Positions 28,820 through 36,772 of a stretch of 64,000 bases of DNA are shown one piece after another (the first letter of the stretch is position 1; the number at the start of each line of letters is the position of its first letter). The position numbers were made by a program, and so were the translations under genes. Origin of the DNA: Verrucomicrobiota bacterium (GTDB lineage: Bacteria > Verrucomicrobiota > Verrucomicrobiia > Limisphaerales > JACRJY01); assembly GCA_016235585.1 (NCBI GenBank), contig JACRJY010000100.1, forward strand, positions 1 through 64,000, given 5' to 3'. The notes beneath the pieces were generated by a model. The model ran no database searches, was not told the origin of the DNA, and saw only the letters and a list, made by a program, of their open reading frames with translations.

Positions 28820-29740
28820 ATGAATACACGTGCTTCACTCTCCCGCCGCCATTTCCTCGAAACCGCCGCGCTCGGCGTGCTCACGCTAGCCGCGCCGCTC
28901 TCCGCCGCCGCGCCCGGCGGCAAGCGCGCCCTCAAGAAGGGCTACATGCTCTCCGCGTTCCCGGCGGGCGGGCGCGATTTGCCGACGCTGGAGAAATTCC
29001 AGATGATCAAGGCCGCCGGGTTCGCGGGTGTCGAGCCGCGCGGGCTGATGGATCAGGAGGAGGTGCTGCGCGCCCGCGACGCCACGGGGTTGGAGATTCC
29101 CTCGGTCGTCATCGGCGCGCAGACGCGCCCGCTCAACAGCCCCGCGCCGAGCGTCCGCGCGCAGGCCCTCGAGGCGCTGCGGCAGGCGTTGCGCGACGCC
29201 AATCGTTACGGCGCGCGCGCGGTGCTCGCCATCGCGGGCGGTGTGGATGAGAAGACGAGTTACGCCGAGAACTGGGATCGCACGCAGGCGGCGTTCCGCG
29301 AGGCGCTGCCGCTGGCGGGCGAGCTGGGCGTGAAGATTGCCATCGAGAACGTCTGGAACAATTTCCTGTTAAGCCCGATTGAGTTCGCGAAATACATTGA
29401 TGACTTCAACTCGCCGTGGGTGGCCGCGCACTACGACATCGGCAACATGATGTATGTGGGCTGGCCGGAGCACTGGGTGCGCGTGCTCGGCAAACGCATC
29501 GCCACGCTGCACATCAAGGAATACAGCCGCAAGAAGCACGAGAACGAGGGCAAGCGCGCGGGTTTCCAGGTGGACTACCTCGAAGGCGACAACAACTGGC
29601 CGGCCATCATGCGCGCGCTCGACGACGTCGGCTACGTCGGCTGGGGCATCGCCGAGCCGGCGTATCGCCCGCCGGGCATCGGGCCGGCGGAGCGGTTGAA
29701 GCAGGTTTCCGAGAAGCTGGGGAAGATTTTTGCGATGTAA
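28820..29740 (+). CDS. Tat-exported sugar phosphate isomerase/epimerase-like TIM-barrel protein
   Basis: The protein has 306 residues from the ATG at 28820. The twin-arginine signal LSRRHFLETAALGVLTLAAP is followed by an AP-endonuclease-2-like TIM barrel: AAGFAGVEPRG, GVKIAIENVWNNF (metal-binding Glu), AAHYDIGNMMYVG (His/Asp), TLHIKEYSRK and GWGIAEPAYRP. The metal ligands for a xylose-isomerase-like divalent site appear intact. These proteins isomerise or epimerise keto-sugars. Together with the nearby Gfo/Idh/MocA proteins it suggests a periplasmic sugar-conversion route. An upstream in-frame ATG at 28757 would add 21 residues before the signal. Confidence 0.88.
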   Translation: MNTRASLSRRHFLETAALGVLTLAAPLSAAAPGGKRALKKGYMLSAFPAGGRDLPTLEKFQMIKAAGFAGVEPRGLMDQEEVLRARDATGLEIPSVVIGAQTRPLNSPAPSVRAQALEALRQALRDANRYGARAVLAIAGGVDEKTSYAENWDRTQAAFREALPLAGELGVKIAIENVWNNFLLSPIEFAKYIDDFNSPWVAAHYDIGNMMYVGWPEHWVRVLGKRIATLHIKEYSRKKHENEGKRAGFQVDYLEGDNNWPAIMRALDDVGYVGWGIAEPAYRPPGIGPAERLKQVSEKLGKIFAM

Positions 29741-29774
29741 GCGAAGGCGTTGGGGGATAATCTCCCCCTTAACC

Positions 29775-29951
29775 TCAAGACTGCGCCTGCACGTCCAGCA
29801 CTTCGCCTGGCTCGCAGGTGGCGGCGACTTCAAACGGGCGGCAGCACACTTCGCAATCCGTCACAAAGCGCTGCTCGGCGATGCTCGTGTCGAGCGCCAG
29901 CGTGGATTCCTGCCCGCAGAAAGGGCAAAGGACGACAGCGTCGGCGAGCAT
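29775..29951 (-). CDS. CPXCG-motif cysteine-rich small protein
   Basis: The protein has 58 residues from the ATG at 29951 to the TGA at 29775. Two cysteine pairs, VLCPFCGQES and TDCEVCCRPFEV, form a likely zinc ribbon as in the CPXCG family. The C-terminal tail is acidic (CEPGEVLDVQAQS). Its function is unknown; members are small cytoplasmic metal-binding proteins. It starts 6 bp after the SMP-30-like gene stop on the same strand and is probably cotranscribed. Confidence 0.85.
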   Translation of the reverse strand: MLADAVVLCPFCGQESTLALDTSIAEQRFVTDCEVCCRPFEVAATCEPGEVLDVQAQS

Positions 29952-29957
29952 GGCGGC

Positions 29958-31046
29958 CTACGTGATGTGCGCGCCCTGCGTCTCGACATAGACGGCGTAG
30001 ATGCTCGTGCTCGCGGCCATGAAGAGGCGGTTGCGCTTGCGCCCGCCGAAGCAGAGGTTGGCGCAGATTTCCGGCAGCAGAATCATCCCGATGCGCTGGC
30101 CTTCGGGCGTGAAGCAATGCACGCCGTCGAAGCCGTCGCCCGACCAGCCGGCGGCGGACCACACGTTGCCATCCACGTCGCAGCGGATGCCGTCGGAGCC
30201 GCCGGTGCCGCCGATGGTGCGCCTGCCGTCGCGCGTTTCGATTTCCCGTTTCGGGAACGGCATGGCCGTGAACTGCCGTCCGTCTTTGAGCTTCGTTCCG
30301 CTCACGTCCCAGACCTTGATGTTCTTTGGCGCGCCGGTGTCGGCGACGTAAAGTTTTTTGTAGTCCGGCGAAAAGCACAGCCCGTTGGGTTTCGTGATGT
30401 CGTCGGTGACGAGTTCGGTTTCGCCGGACTTGGGATCAATGCGATACACCGCCTCCTTCAATTCCAGCGGCCCTTTGTTGCCCTCGTAGTTCATCATGCT
30501 GCCGTAGCCGGGGTCGGTGAACCAGATGCCGCCGTCGGGATGCACCACCACGTCATTTGGCGCGTTGAAGCGTTTGCCGTTGAACTTGTCCGCCAGCACC
30601 GTGACCGCACCGCTGGGCTCGTAGCGGACCACGCGGCGGTTGCCGTGCTCGCAGGAAAGCTGGCGGCCCTCGAAGTCGAAGGTGTTGCCGTTGCTGTTGC
30701 CGGCGGGGTGGCGGAAGATCGAGGTGCGCGCGTCGTCCTCGATCCAGCGGAGCTGCACGTCGTTCGGGATGTCGCTCCACGCGACGTAGCGGCCCACGCC
30801 GTTCCACACGATGCCCTCGGCCCAGAGCATTCCGGGATTGTGATAAAGGCGCTGGATGGGCGTATTGCCGAGCTTGTATTTGTCGAACTTCGGGTCGAGC
30901 GAAAGGATGTCGGGGTCGGGATAGCGCGCCGGGTTCACGCCCGTCCAGTCGCGCGCGGCGGCGAGCGCCGGGGCGAGGGCCGCGCCGGCGGCGGCGGTGG
31001 AAAGAGTCGTGAGGAAGTGGCGGCGGTTCAAGTCGGGTGCATTCAT
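29958..31046 (-). CDS. SMP-30/gluconolactonase/LRE-like exported protein
   Basis: The protein has 362 residues from the ATG at 31046. A twin-arginine signal (LNRRHFLTTLSTAAAGAAL) precedes a six-bladed propeller with family motifs: GMLWAEGIVWNGVGRYVAWSD (metal-binding Glu), NGNTFDFEGRQLSCEH, FNAPNDVVVHPDGGIWFTDPGYG (Asn/Asp ligands) and KPNGLCFSPDYKKLYVADTG. Such enzymes hydrolyse sugar lactones, the expected product of a sugar dehydrogenase such as the Gfo/Idh/MocA proteins nearby. A long in-frame upstream extension is rejected because it is antisense to the CPBP gene. Confidence 0.9.
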   Translation of the reverse strand: MNAPDLNRRHFLTTLSTAAAGAALAPALAAARDWTGVNPARYPDPDILSLDPKFDKYKLGNTPIQRLYHNPGMLWAEGIVWNGVGRYVAWSDIPNDVQLRWIEDDARTSIFRHPAGNSNGNTFDFEGRQLSCEHGNRRVVRYEPSGAVTVLADKFNGKRFNAPNDVVVHPDGGIWFTDPGYGSMMNYEGNKGPLELKEAVYRIDPKSGETELVTDDITKPNGLCFSPDYKKLYVADTGAPKNIKVWDVSGTKLKDGRQFTAMPFPKREIETRDGRRTIGGTGGSDGIRCDVDGNVWSAAGWSGDGFDGVHCFTPEGQRIGMILLPEICANLCFGGRKRNRLFMAASTSIYAVYVETQGAHIT

Positions 31047-31178
31047 GGTGGAAAGATTGTGTTCGCGCAAAAGTGTCGGCGGCGCGCGGTTCTGACAAGG
31101 AAAAGTCTCGCCCGCAACTCTTCGCGCAACACCTTTGCGCTTGGAAGCGCGGCGGAAACGCCGGCATAATCCGCGCCC

Positions 31179-32123
31179 ATGCGGCCTGTCGTCTCCCTCC
31201 TGATTTACTTCGCCGCAATCTTTGCCGGCGGCGCGCTGCTCGCGCCGTGGCTCTACTGGCTGGCGCAGTGGCTGGCCGCGCATTTCCCGGCGCTGGAACC
31301 GCTGGCGGGCGCGCCGTTCCATCGCTTCGTGAGCCGCGCGTTGCTGGGTGTGGCCGTGCTTGGCCTGTGGCCGCTGGGCCGCCGCCTCGGCCTGCGCGCC
31401 TGGGGCGAGGTCGGGCTGGTGAGTGTTCGCGGGCAGGGGCGGCGGTTCCTCGGCGGCTTTGCGGCGGGGCTGGTTTCGCTGGCGGTCGTGATCGGGCTGG
31501 GCGTGCTCGTCGGGGCGCGGCCATTGACCGAAAACTTCGATGCAAACTATTTCCTCAAGCACGCGCTCAATGCCGGCGGCTCGGCGCTGGTGGTGGCGGC
31601 GGTCGAGGAAGTGGTGTTTCGCGGCGTGCTCTTCGGCGCGCTGCAACGCGCCTGCCGCTGGCCCGTGGCCGCGCTGGTGTCGGGGGCCATCTACGCACTG
31701 GTGCATTTTTTCAGCCGCCCCGCTTCGCCAGCGGTGGTGGAGTGGGATTCGGGCTTCGGCGTGCTCGCGCAAATGTTCGCCGGGCTGGGCGCGGAGCACG
31801 CGCTGCTGCCGGGGGCATTGAACCTGACGCTGGCGGGCGTGATTCTCGCGGCGGCGTTCCGGCGCACGGGCAATTTGTATTTCTCCTTCGGCCTGCACGC
31901 GGGCTGGATTTTCTGGCTCAAGACGGGAAAGTTGTGGACGGCGAACGCCAGCGGCTCGGCGGTGTGGTTCTGGGGCGGTTCACAACTCGTGGACGGCTGG
32001 CTGGCGGTGATTGTGCTGGCCGCAACCGCCGGGGTCGTCTACAAAATCACGGCATCAACCCAACACCCGGCAGATGCACGCTCTCGCACCAACGCCCCTG
32101 AAAAGCCTGAAAAGCTGGCTTGA
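31179..32123 (+). CDS. CPBP family intramembrane glutamic endopeptidase
   Basis: The protein has 314 residues and about eight hydrophobic segments. The catalytic motif EEVVFRGVLFGAL is at about residues 145-157, followed by an Rxx/HxxxH-type stretch (ALVHFFS) and an N-containing final helix (FSFGLHAGWIFWL). The CPBP/Rce1-type family includes CAAX prenyl proteases and immunity or processing peptidases in bacteria. It is in the inner membrane; the substrate is unknown. Its 3' end overlaps the comF-like gene by 50 bp in another frame. Confidence 0.88.
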   Translation: MRPVVSLLIYFAAIFAGGALLAPWLYWLAQWLAAHFPALEPLAGAPFHRFVSRALLGVAVLGLWPLGRRLGLRAWGEVGLVSVRGQGRRFLGGFAAGLVSLAVVIGLGVLVGARPLTENFDANYFLKHALNAGGSALVVAAVEEVVFRGVLFGALQRACRWPVAALVSGAIYALVHFFSRPASPAVVEWDSGFGVLAQMFAGLGAEHALLPGALNLTLAGVILAAAFRRTGNLYFSFGLHAGWIFWLKTGKLWTANASGSAVWFWGGSQLVDGWLAVIVLAATAGVVYKITASTQHPADARSRTNAPEKPEKLA

Positions 32124-32838
32124 TGCCGCCGCCGGATTTTTCTACCCTCCGTGCTGCCAAATCTGCCGCGCCGCCCGCGCGGAACCGGGCGAGGGATTCG
32201 TCTGCCCGGACTGCCGCCGGGGCGTGAAGCGGCTGGAGCCGCCGTGGTGCGAGCGCTGCGGGCTGCCGTTCGAGGGTGACTTGACGGCGGCGTTCGAGTG
32301 CAGCAACTGCCGCGAGATGGAACTGCATTTTCAATGGGCGCGCGCCGCCGTGGCCGCGGACGGAACCGTGCTGGACGTGATTCATCGTTACAAATATCAG
32401 CGGGAACTGTGGTTCGAGCCGTTTCTGGCGGGCTTGCTCGCCGAGCGGGCCGAGTCGCTGCTACGCGACGCGCCGTGCGACGTGATTGTCCCCGTGCCGC
32501 TGCATCCGCTCAAAAAACGTGAGCGCGAGTTCAACCAGGCCGAGCGCCTGGCTGCCTGCCTCGGACGCGCGGTAAAGATTCCCGTGGACACCCGCCTCCT
32601 TGAAAGGGTCGAATACACCCGCACGCAGACCCGGCTTGACCGTCCGGCGCGCGCGGCCAACGTGCGCCGCGCCTTCGCCCTGCGCCCCGGAGCAAGCCTG
32701 CGCGGCGGGCGCGTGCTGGTGGTGGACGACGTGATGACGACCGGCGCGACGACGAGCGCGTGCGCGAAAGTGCTCCGCGACGCCGGCGCGGACGAAGTGG
32801 TGGTGCTGACCGCCGCGCGCGGGCTGCGCGGACTGTGA
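32074..32838 (+). CDS. ComF family phosphoribosyltransferase-like protein
   Basis: The protein has 254 residues from the ATG at 32074. An N-terminal zinc-binding region with four CxxC pairs (CCQIC, CPDC, CERC, CSNC) precedes a type-I PRTase domain. The PRPP motif is VLVVDDVMTTGATTSAC, and DVIVPVPLHPLKKREREFNQAERLA is characteristic of ComF. ComF proteins support DNA uptake in competent bacteria and occur widely in non-competent ones, where the role is unclear. It begins inside the 3' end of the CPBP gene and precedes accD by 83 bp. Confidence 0.9.
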   Translation: MHALAPTPLKSLKSWLDAAAGFFYPPCCQICRAARAEPGEGFVCPDCRRGVKRLEPPWCERCGLPFEGDLTAAFECSNCREMELHFQWARAAVAADGTVLDVIHRYKYQRELWFEPFLAGLLAERAESLLRDAPCDVIVPVPLHPLKKREREFNQAERLAACLGRAVKIPVDTRLLERVEYTRTQTRLDRPARAANVRRAFALRPGASLRGGRVLVVDDVMTTGATTSACAKVLRDAGADEVVVLTAARGLRGL

Positions 32839-32921
32839 TTTTGCGTGAAGCCTGAAACAACATTGCAACCCAACCTACTGCCCGCCCGGCGCGGCGCGGC
32901 TTCCGCCCAGCTCTGATTCCC

Positions 32922-33872
32922 ATGGCCACGACCTCCTTCACCAAAAAAACGCTCGGCCTTGAAACGGTGGAACCCGCCGTCACGCCGCCGCCCACCGCCG
33001 CCGAAACCACCTTCATCAAGAAGCCGAAGCTCGGCGCGGGCAAATCCAAGAAGCGTGACATCCCCGAGGGGCTGTGGACGAAGTGCCCGAAGTGCGCCTC
33101 GATGGTCTACGACAAGGAACTCGACGAGAATTCCAAGGTCTGCCCCAAGTGCGCGCACCACTTTCCCATCGGCGCGCGCGAGCGCATCCACGCGCTGGTC
33201 GAGACCTGCACGTTCGAGGAGATGGACGCGGACATGACGAGCGTGGACGTGCTCAAGTTCACCGGCGCGGCCTCCTACAACGACAAGCTCGCGACCAACG
33301 TGAAAAAGACCGGCCTCAACGACGCCGTCATCACCGGCCTCGGCAAAATCGGCCCGCAGCGCGTCGCGCTCGGCGTGATGGATTTCAGCTTTCTCGGCGG
33401 CTCGATGGGTTCGGTCGTCGGCGAGAAGCTCACGCGGCTCATCGAGGCCGGCACGGACAAGGGGCTGCCCGTCATCATCATCTCCACCAGCGGCGGTGCG
33501 CGGATGTATGAGGGAATGTTGAGCCTCATGCAGATGGCCAAGACCTGCGGCGCGCTCGCGTATCACGCTCGCGCCCGGCTGCCCTTCATCAGCGTGCTCA
33601 CCCATCCGACGATGGCGGGCGTGATGGCCAGCTTTGCCAGCGTGGGCGACCTCATCGTGGCCGAGCCGGGCGCGATGATTGGCTTCGCGGGCGCGCGGGT
33701 CATCAAGGACACCACGCAGTCCGAGCTGCCGCCGGGCTTCCAGACGGCGGAATTCCTCCTCGACCGCGGCCTCATTGACGCCATCGTCCCGCGCCGCGAA
33801 ATGAAAGAGAAGCTCTCTTCCTTCATCGCCCACATGATGGAGGGCCAGCAGAAAATCCGCGCGCTGGGTTGA
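32922..33872 (+). CDS. accD: Acetyl-CoA carboxylase carboxyltransferase subunit beta
   Basis: The protein has 316 residues. A zinc ribbon (WTKCPKCASMVYDKE and CPKCAHHFPIGARERI) at about 50-80 is followed by the crotonase-type carboxyltransferase domain with LGGSMGSVVGEKLTRLIE, TSGGARMYEGMLSLMQMAK, GAMIGFAGARVI and LLDRGLIDAIVPRREM. With AccA it transfers carboxyl from biotin to acetyl-CoA, the first committed step of fatty acid synthesis. The N-terminal extension of about 45 residues (Thr/Pro/Lys-rich) is somewhat long. accA is not in the window. Confidence 0.96.
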   Translation: MATTSFTKKTLGLETVEPAVTPPPTAAETTFIKKPKLGAGKSKKRDIPEGLWTKCPKCASMVYDKELDENSKVCPKCAHHFPIGARERIHALVETCTFEEMDADMTSVDVLKFTGAASYNDKLATNVKKTGLNDAVITGLGKIGPQRVALGVMDFSFLGGSMGSVVGEKLTRLIEAGTDKGLPVIIISTSGGARMYEGMLSLMQMAKTCGALAYHARARLPFISVLTHPTMAGVMASFASVGDLIVAEPGAMIGFAGARVIKDTTQSELPPGFQTAEFLLDRGLIDAIVPRREMKEKLSSFIAHMMEGQQKIRALG

Positions 33873-33904
33873 TTTCTCCCCGTGCTTCTGGCATCCCAAA
33901 CGCC

Positions 33905-34750
33905 GTGAGCCAGACCGTCCCCAGCGTGCTGGTGCTGATTCCCGCCTACAACGAGGAAGAACGCATCGAGCCGGTGCTTCGCGAATACGCGGAGCATTTC
34001 CGCGCCCACTACCCCGGCAAATTCCAGCTCGTCGTCGTCCTCAACGGCTGCAAGGACAACACCCTCGGCGTCGTCGGGCGCGTCGCGGCGGAGTTTCCGG
34101 AAATCAGCGCGGACAATTTTCCCGCGCCCATCGGCAAGGGCGGCGCGCTCATCGAGGGCCTGCGCCTCGCGCCCCGCGCCGACCTCATCGGCTACGTGGA
34201 CGCCGACGGCGCGACGCCGCCGCACTCCTTCCTTGAACTGATGAAGCTTTGCGACCGCGCGGACTGCGTGATCGGCTCGCGCTGGCTGCCGGGCGCGGTG
34301 CTGCACCAGAGCCAGCCGCTGTTCCGGCGCTTCACCAGCCGGTGCTTTCACCTGATTGTGGAAGTGCTTTTCTGGATGCACATCAAGGACACGCAATGCC
34401 CCGCCAAGGTGATGCACCGGGCGGCGGCGGAAAAAATTCACGACCACCTGCTCGTCGCCGACCTCGCGTTCGACGTGAACCTCCTCGTCTCGCTCAAGCG
34501 CGCGGGCTACCGCGTCCTCGAAGTGCCGGTCGAGTGGACGGACAAGGCCGGCTCGAAGGTGTCGGCCTCGCTCTTCCGCTCGTCGCTGGTGATGTTTCTG
34601 TCCGTCGTGCGGCTGCGGCTGTTTTACTCGCCGTTTTACCGCTGGCTGAACCCGCTGCGCCCGCTGGAGACGTGGATTTACGGAAAACTGCGCGCGCCTG
34701 CGCCGCGCGCGCCGTCCGGGAAAAAGCCGTCGCGCGCGATTAGCAGATAG
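33905..34750 (+). CDS. Family 2 glycosyltransferase (dolichyl-phosphate-mannose-synthase-like)
   Basis: The protein has 281 residues from the GTG at 33905. A TTG at 33869 overlapping the accD stop is an alternative start. The GT-A fold is shown by SVLVLIPAYNEEERI, FPAPIGKGGALIEGLRLA and the metal-binding GYVDADGATPPHSF. The VIGSRWLPG and DTQCPAKVMHRAAAEKI segments are typical of DPM1/GtrB-like polyprenyl-phosphate sugar transferases. There is a hydrophobic stretch near the C-terminus. It likely makes a lipid-linked sugar for glycan assembly. It is tightly spaced with accD (32 bp) and trmB (10 bp). Confidence 0.88.
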   Translation: MSQTVPSVLVLIPAYNEEERIEPVLREYAEHFRAHYPGKFQLVVVLNGCKDNTLGVVGRVAAEFPEISADNFPAPIGKGGALIEGLRLAPRADLIGYVDADGATPPHSFLELMKLCDRADCVIGSRWLPGAVLHQSQPLFRRFTSRCFHLIVEVLFWMHIKDTQCPAKVMHRAAAEKIHDHLLVADLAFDVNLLVSLKRAGYRVLEVPVEWTDKAGSKVSASLFRSSLVMFLSVVRLRLFYSPFYRWLNPLRPLETWIYGKLRAPAPRAPSGKKPSRAISR

Positions 34751-34760
34751 CTGAAAAACC

Positions 34761-35360
34761 ATGCCTGATGTCCCGCTCGCGTCGCTGATCTACGCGCCGC
34801 CCTCCATCGTCGCGCCGCTCGCGCTCGCGGAAATGTTCCCGCGCCCGCAGCCGCTGGCGGTGGAACTCGGCAGTGGCGACGGCTCGTTCCTCGTCCAATA
34901 CGCCAGCCTGCATCCCGAAAACAACTTCATCGGCGTCGAGCGGCTGCTGGGGCGGCTGCGGAAAATTGACCGCAAAGGCCGGCGGCTGGGGCTGACGAAC
35001 CTGCGCGTCGTCCGCGTCGAGGCGGCGTATTTCCTCGAATACCTCCTGCCGCCGGAGTGCGCCGCCGCGCTGCACGTTTATTTTCCCGACCCGTGGCCGA
35101 AGCGGCGGCATCATAAGAACCGGCTCATCAACGAGCGCTTCCCCGAACTGGCGCGGCGCGTCCTGACGCCCGGCGGAATTGTTTTCCTGCGGACGGACGA
35201 CGCGAACTACTTCGCGCAGATGAACCGGGTTTTTCAGGCGCGAACAGATTTTCGCGCCGTGGAAACACCGGCGGAATTGAGTGTGGTGACGACGGATTTC
35301 GAGCGCGACTTCAACGTGCGCGGGGTGCCGACGCTGCGGGCGGCGTATCAGCGGAGTTGA
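34761..35360 (+). CDS. trmB: tRNA (guanine-N7-)-methyltransferase
   Basis: The protein has 199 residues. The SAM-binding motif is LAVELGSGDGSFLVQYA, followed by NFIGVERLLGRLRKIDRK and the TrmB signature YFPDPWPKRRHHKNRLIN. It makes m7G46 in the tRNA variable loop. The C-terminal VVTTDFERDF region completes the family pattern. It starts 10 bp after the glycosyltransferase and converges on a small membrane protein gene, with just 3 bp between the two stops. Confidence 0.95.
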   Translation: MPDVPLASLIYAPPSIVAPLALAEMFPRPQPLAVELGSGDGSFLVQYASLHPENNFIGVERLLGRLRKIDRKGRRLGLTNLRVVRVEAAYFLEYLLPPECAAALHVYFPDPWPKRRHHKNRLINERFPELARRVLTPGGIVFLRTDDANYFAQMNRVFQARTDFRAVETPAELSVVTTDFERDFNVRGVPTLRAAYQRS

Positions 35361-35363
35361 AGT

Positions 35364-35825
35364 TCAGACATCAATCACCGGGCCGCCGCCGGGGCGGTCA
35401 GGGGGCGGCGGAGTGCGGCCCACCCGGACACGCACACGGCTGCTGCCAAGCAGGAAATTCACCGTGAGGGAGACGAGACTGATCACCAGCGATCCCTTGA
35501 ACGCGATCCAGAAGGTCTCGACGACGAAGTTCTCGCCCATCAGCCAGCCGACGAGGTAGAGCAGCGTGGCGTTGATGACGAGCGTGAACAACCCAAAGGT
35601 GACGATGAGGATGGGCAGCGAGAGCAGCAGCAGCAGCGGGCGCAGCAGCGCGTTCATCACGCCGAGCAGCAGCGATGCGACAAAGAGGTCGTAGGCCTTC
35701 ACCCAGTGGATGCCGTCCACCACGCGCGTCGCCACCAGCACGGCGAGCGTGGTGATGATCCAGCGTTGCAGGAAGGGGACGACGCCCCCGGTGAGGAGCG
35801 AGCGTGGTTGCGGTTGTGGTTCCAT
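35364..35825 (-). CDS. Phage-holin-family (PF04020-like) four-helix membrane protein
   Basis: The protein has 153 residues from the ATG at 35825. Four transmembrane helices are evident: WIITTLAVLVATRVVDGI, LFVASLLLGVMNALLRPLLLLLSLPI (spanning two), TLVINATLLYLVGWLMG and FKGSLVISLVSLTVNFLLG. The LGVMNALLRPLL motif is diagnostic of the mycobacterial-4TMS/phage-holin-like family. It is an inner membrane protein of unknown function, with no sign of a prophage around it. The cytoplasmic tail is Arg/Pro-rich. Confidence 0.88.
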   Translation of the reverse strand: MEPQPQPRSLLTGGVVPFLQRWIITTLAVLVATRVVDGIHWVKAYDLFVASLLLGVMNALLRPLLLLLSLPILIVTFGLFTLVINATLLYLVGWLMGENFVVETFWIAFKGSLVISLVSLTVNFLLGSSRVRVRVGRTPPPPDRPGGGPVIDV

Positions 35826-35908
35826 ACGACGGCGCGGGAACCAGTGTTCCGGCGCGCGGTGAACATGGGGCAGAGTGCGGATGAAAACAAGTGCGGAGAC
35901 GCCGGGAG

Positions 35909-35995
35909 GCAAGGCAAAAGGAAAAAGGTGAAAGGAAAAACGACAGTGGGATCAGGGTTCTCGCTTTCGCTTTTTCCTTTTAGCTTTTGCCTTGC
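35909..35995. repeat. Heptad inverted array upstream of the exonuclease gene
   Basis: The left arm reads in sevens, AAGGCAA AAGGAAA and so on, and the right arm CTTTTTC CTTTTAG and so on. GCAAGGCAAAAG at 35909-35920 is exactly complementary to CTTTTGCCTTGC at 35984-35995, and AAAGGAAAAA at 35931-35940 to TTTTTCCTTT at 35971-35980. It lies between two divergent genes. Confidence 0.8.
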
Positions 35996-36049
35996 GCGCC
36001 GCGCCGCCGTAGCTTCGCCGCGTCTCCGGCCCCGCGCTGGATGGCGAGA

Positions 36050-36586
36050 ATGAAGAACATCGTCTATTTCGACTTGGAAACGCAGAAGTCCGCCGACGAG
36101 GTGGGCGGCTGGGGCCGCATCCGCGACATGAGGATGAGCGTGGGCGTGACCTACAGCACGGCGCGCGGCGATTACCGGGTCTATGGCGAGCCGCAGGTCA
36201 ACGAACTTGTCCAAGAGCTACAGCGCGCGGACTTGGTGGTGGGCTTCAACATCCTGCGCTTCGACTACGAGGTGCTTCAGGGGCACAATGAGTTCTTCGA
36301 CCCGCAGCAGATTCCCACGCTCGACATGCTCATCGAGGTGATGAAGGCGCTGCCGCACCGGCTCTCGCTCGACTCCATCGCGCAAGGCTCGCTCGGCGTG
36401 GAGAAAACCGCCGAAGGGATGCAGGCGATTTACTGGTATCGCGAGGGCAAGCTGCTGGAGATCGCGGAATACTGCTGTTACGATGTGAAGATCACCAAGC
36501 TTGTCCACGAATACGGGCGGGCGAACAAGCAGCTCTATTACTCGAACCGCACGGGGCAGAAGCTCTCCGTGCCGGTGGCGTGGTGA
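36050..36586 (+). CDS. DEDD-type ribonuclease H-like exonuclease domain protein
   Basis: The protein has 178 residues from the ATG at 36050; the ATG at 36041 is equally possible. The first exonuclease motif is NIVYFDLETQKSADEVGG (Asp and Glu), motif II is VVGFNILRFDYEVL, and motif III is the EYCCYDVKITKLV Asp. The layout matches the YprB/ribonuclease H-like exonuclease family often found fused to DEAD-box helicases. Here the domain stands alone. The substrate (DNA or RNA) is not known. The gene follows a heptad palindrome and precedes another repeat. Confidence 0.8.
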   Translation: MKNIVYFDLETQKSADEVGGWGRIRDMRMSVGVTYSTARGDYRVYGEPQVNELVQELQRADLVVGFNILRFDYEVLQGHNEFFDPQQIPTLDMLIEVMKALPHRLSLDSIAQGSLGVEKTAEGMQAIYWYREGKLLEIAEYCCYDVKITKLVHEYGRANKQLYYSNRTGQKLSVPVAW

Positions 36587-36664
36587 GCGGGAGAGATTCC
36601 ATGAGCCGCCAAGGTTCATGAAGTGCGCCTACGAAGCCGGTGTAGGTTGGTGGCGGTAAGCGGG

Positions 36665-36765
36665 AGTGGGACAGGCGTCCCGCCTGTCCAGTGGGGCGTC
36701 CTCAATTCGGATGGCCGCAAGTGCCTTGGAGCATCCTTGCGGGCAGGCAAGATGCCTGTCCCACT
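36665..36765. repeat. Palindromic element with AGTGGGACAGGC arms
   Basis: AGTGGGACAGGC at 36665-36676 is exactly complementary to GCCTGTCCCACT at 36754-36765. Inside the left arm, GGACAGGCGTCCCGCCTGTCC is itself nearly self-complementary. It lies in the 186-bp gap between convergent genes, which otherwise holds nothing I can identify. Confidence 0.85.
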
Positions 36766-36772
36766 ACGCGGA

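Noticed and set aside
29958-31898. A 646-residue version of the SMP-30-like protein with a long N-terminal extension
   Set aside because: The extension is antisense to the CPBP peptidase gene. The ATG at 31046 directly precedes a twin-arginine signal.
35364-35825. Phage-holin annotation as a sign of a prophage
   Set aside because: PF04020-type proteins are ordinary chromosomal membrane proteins. No phage gene is nearby.
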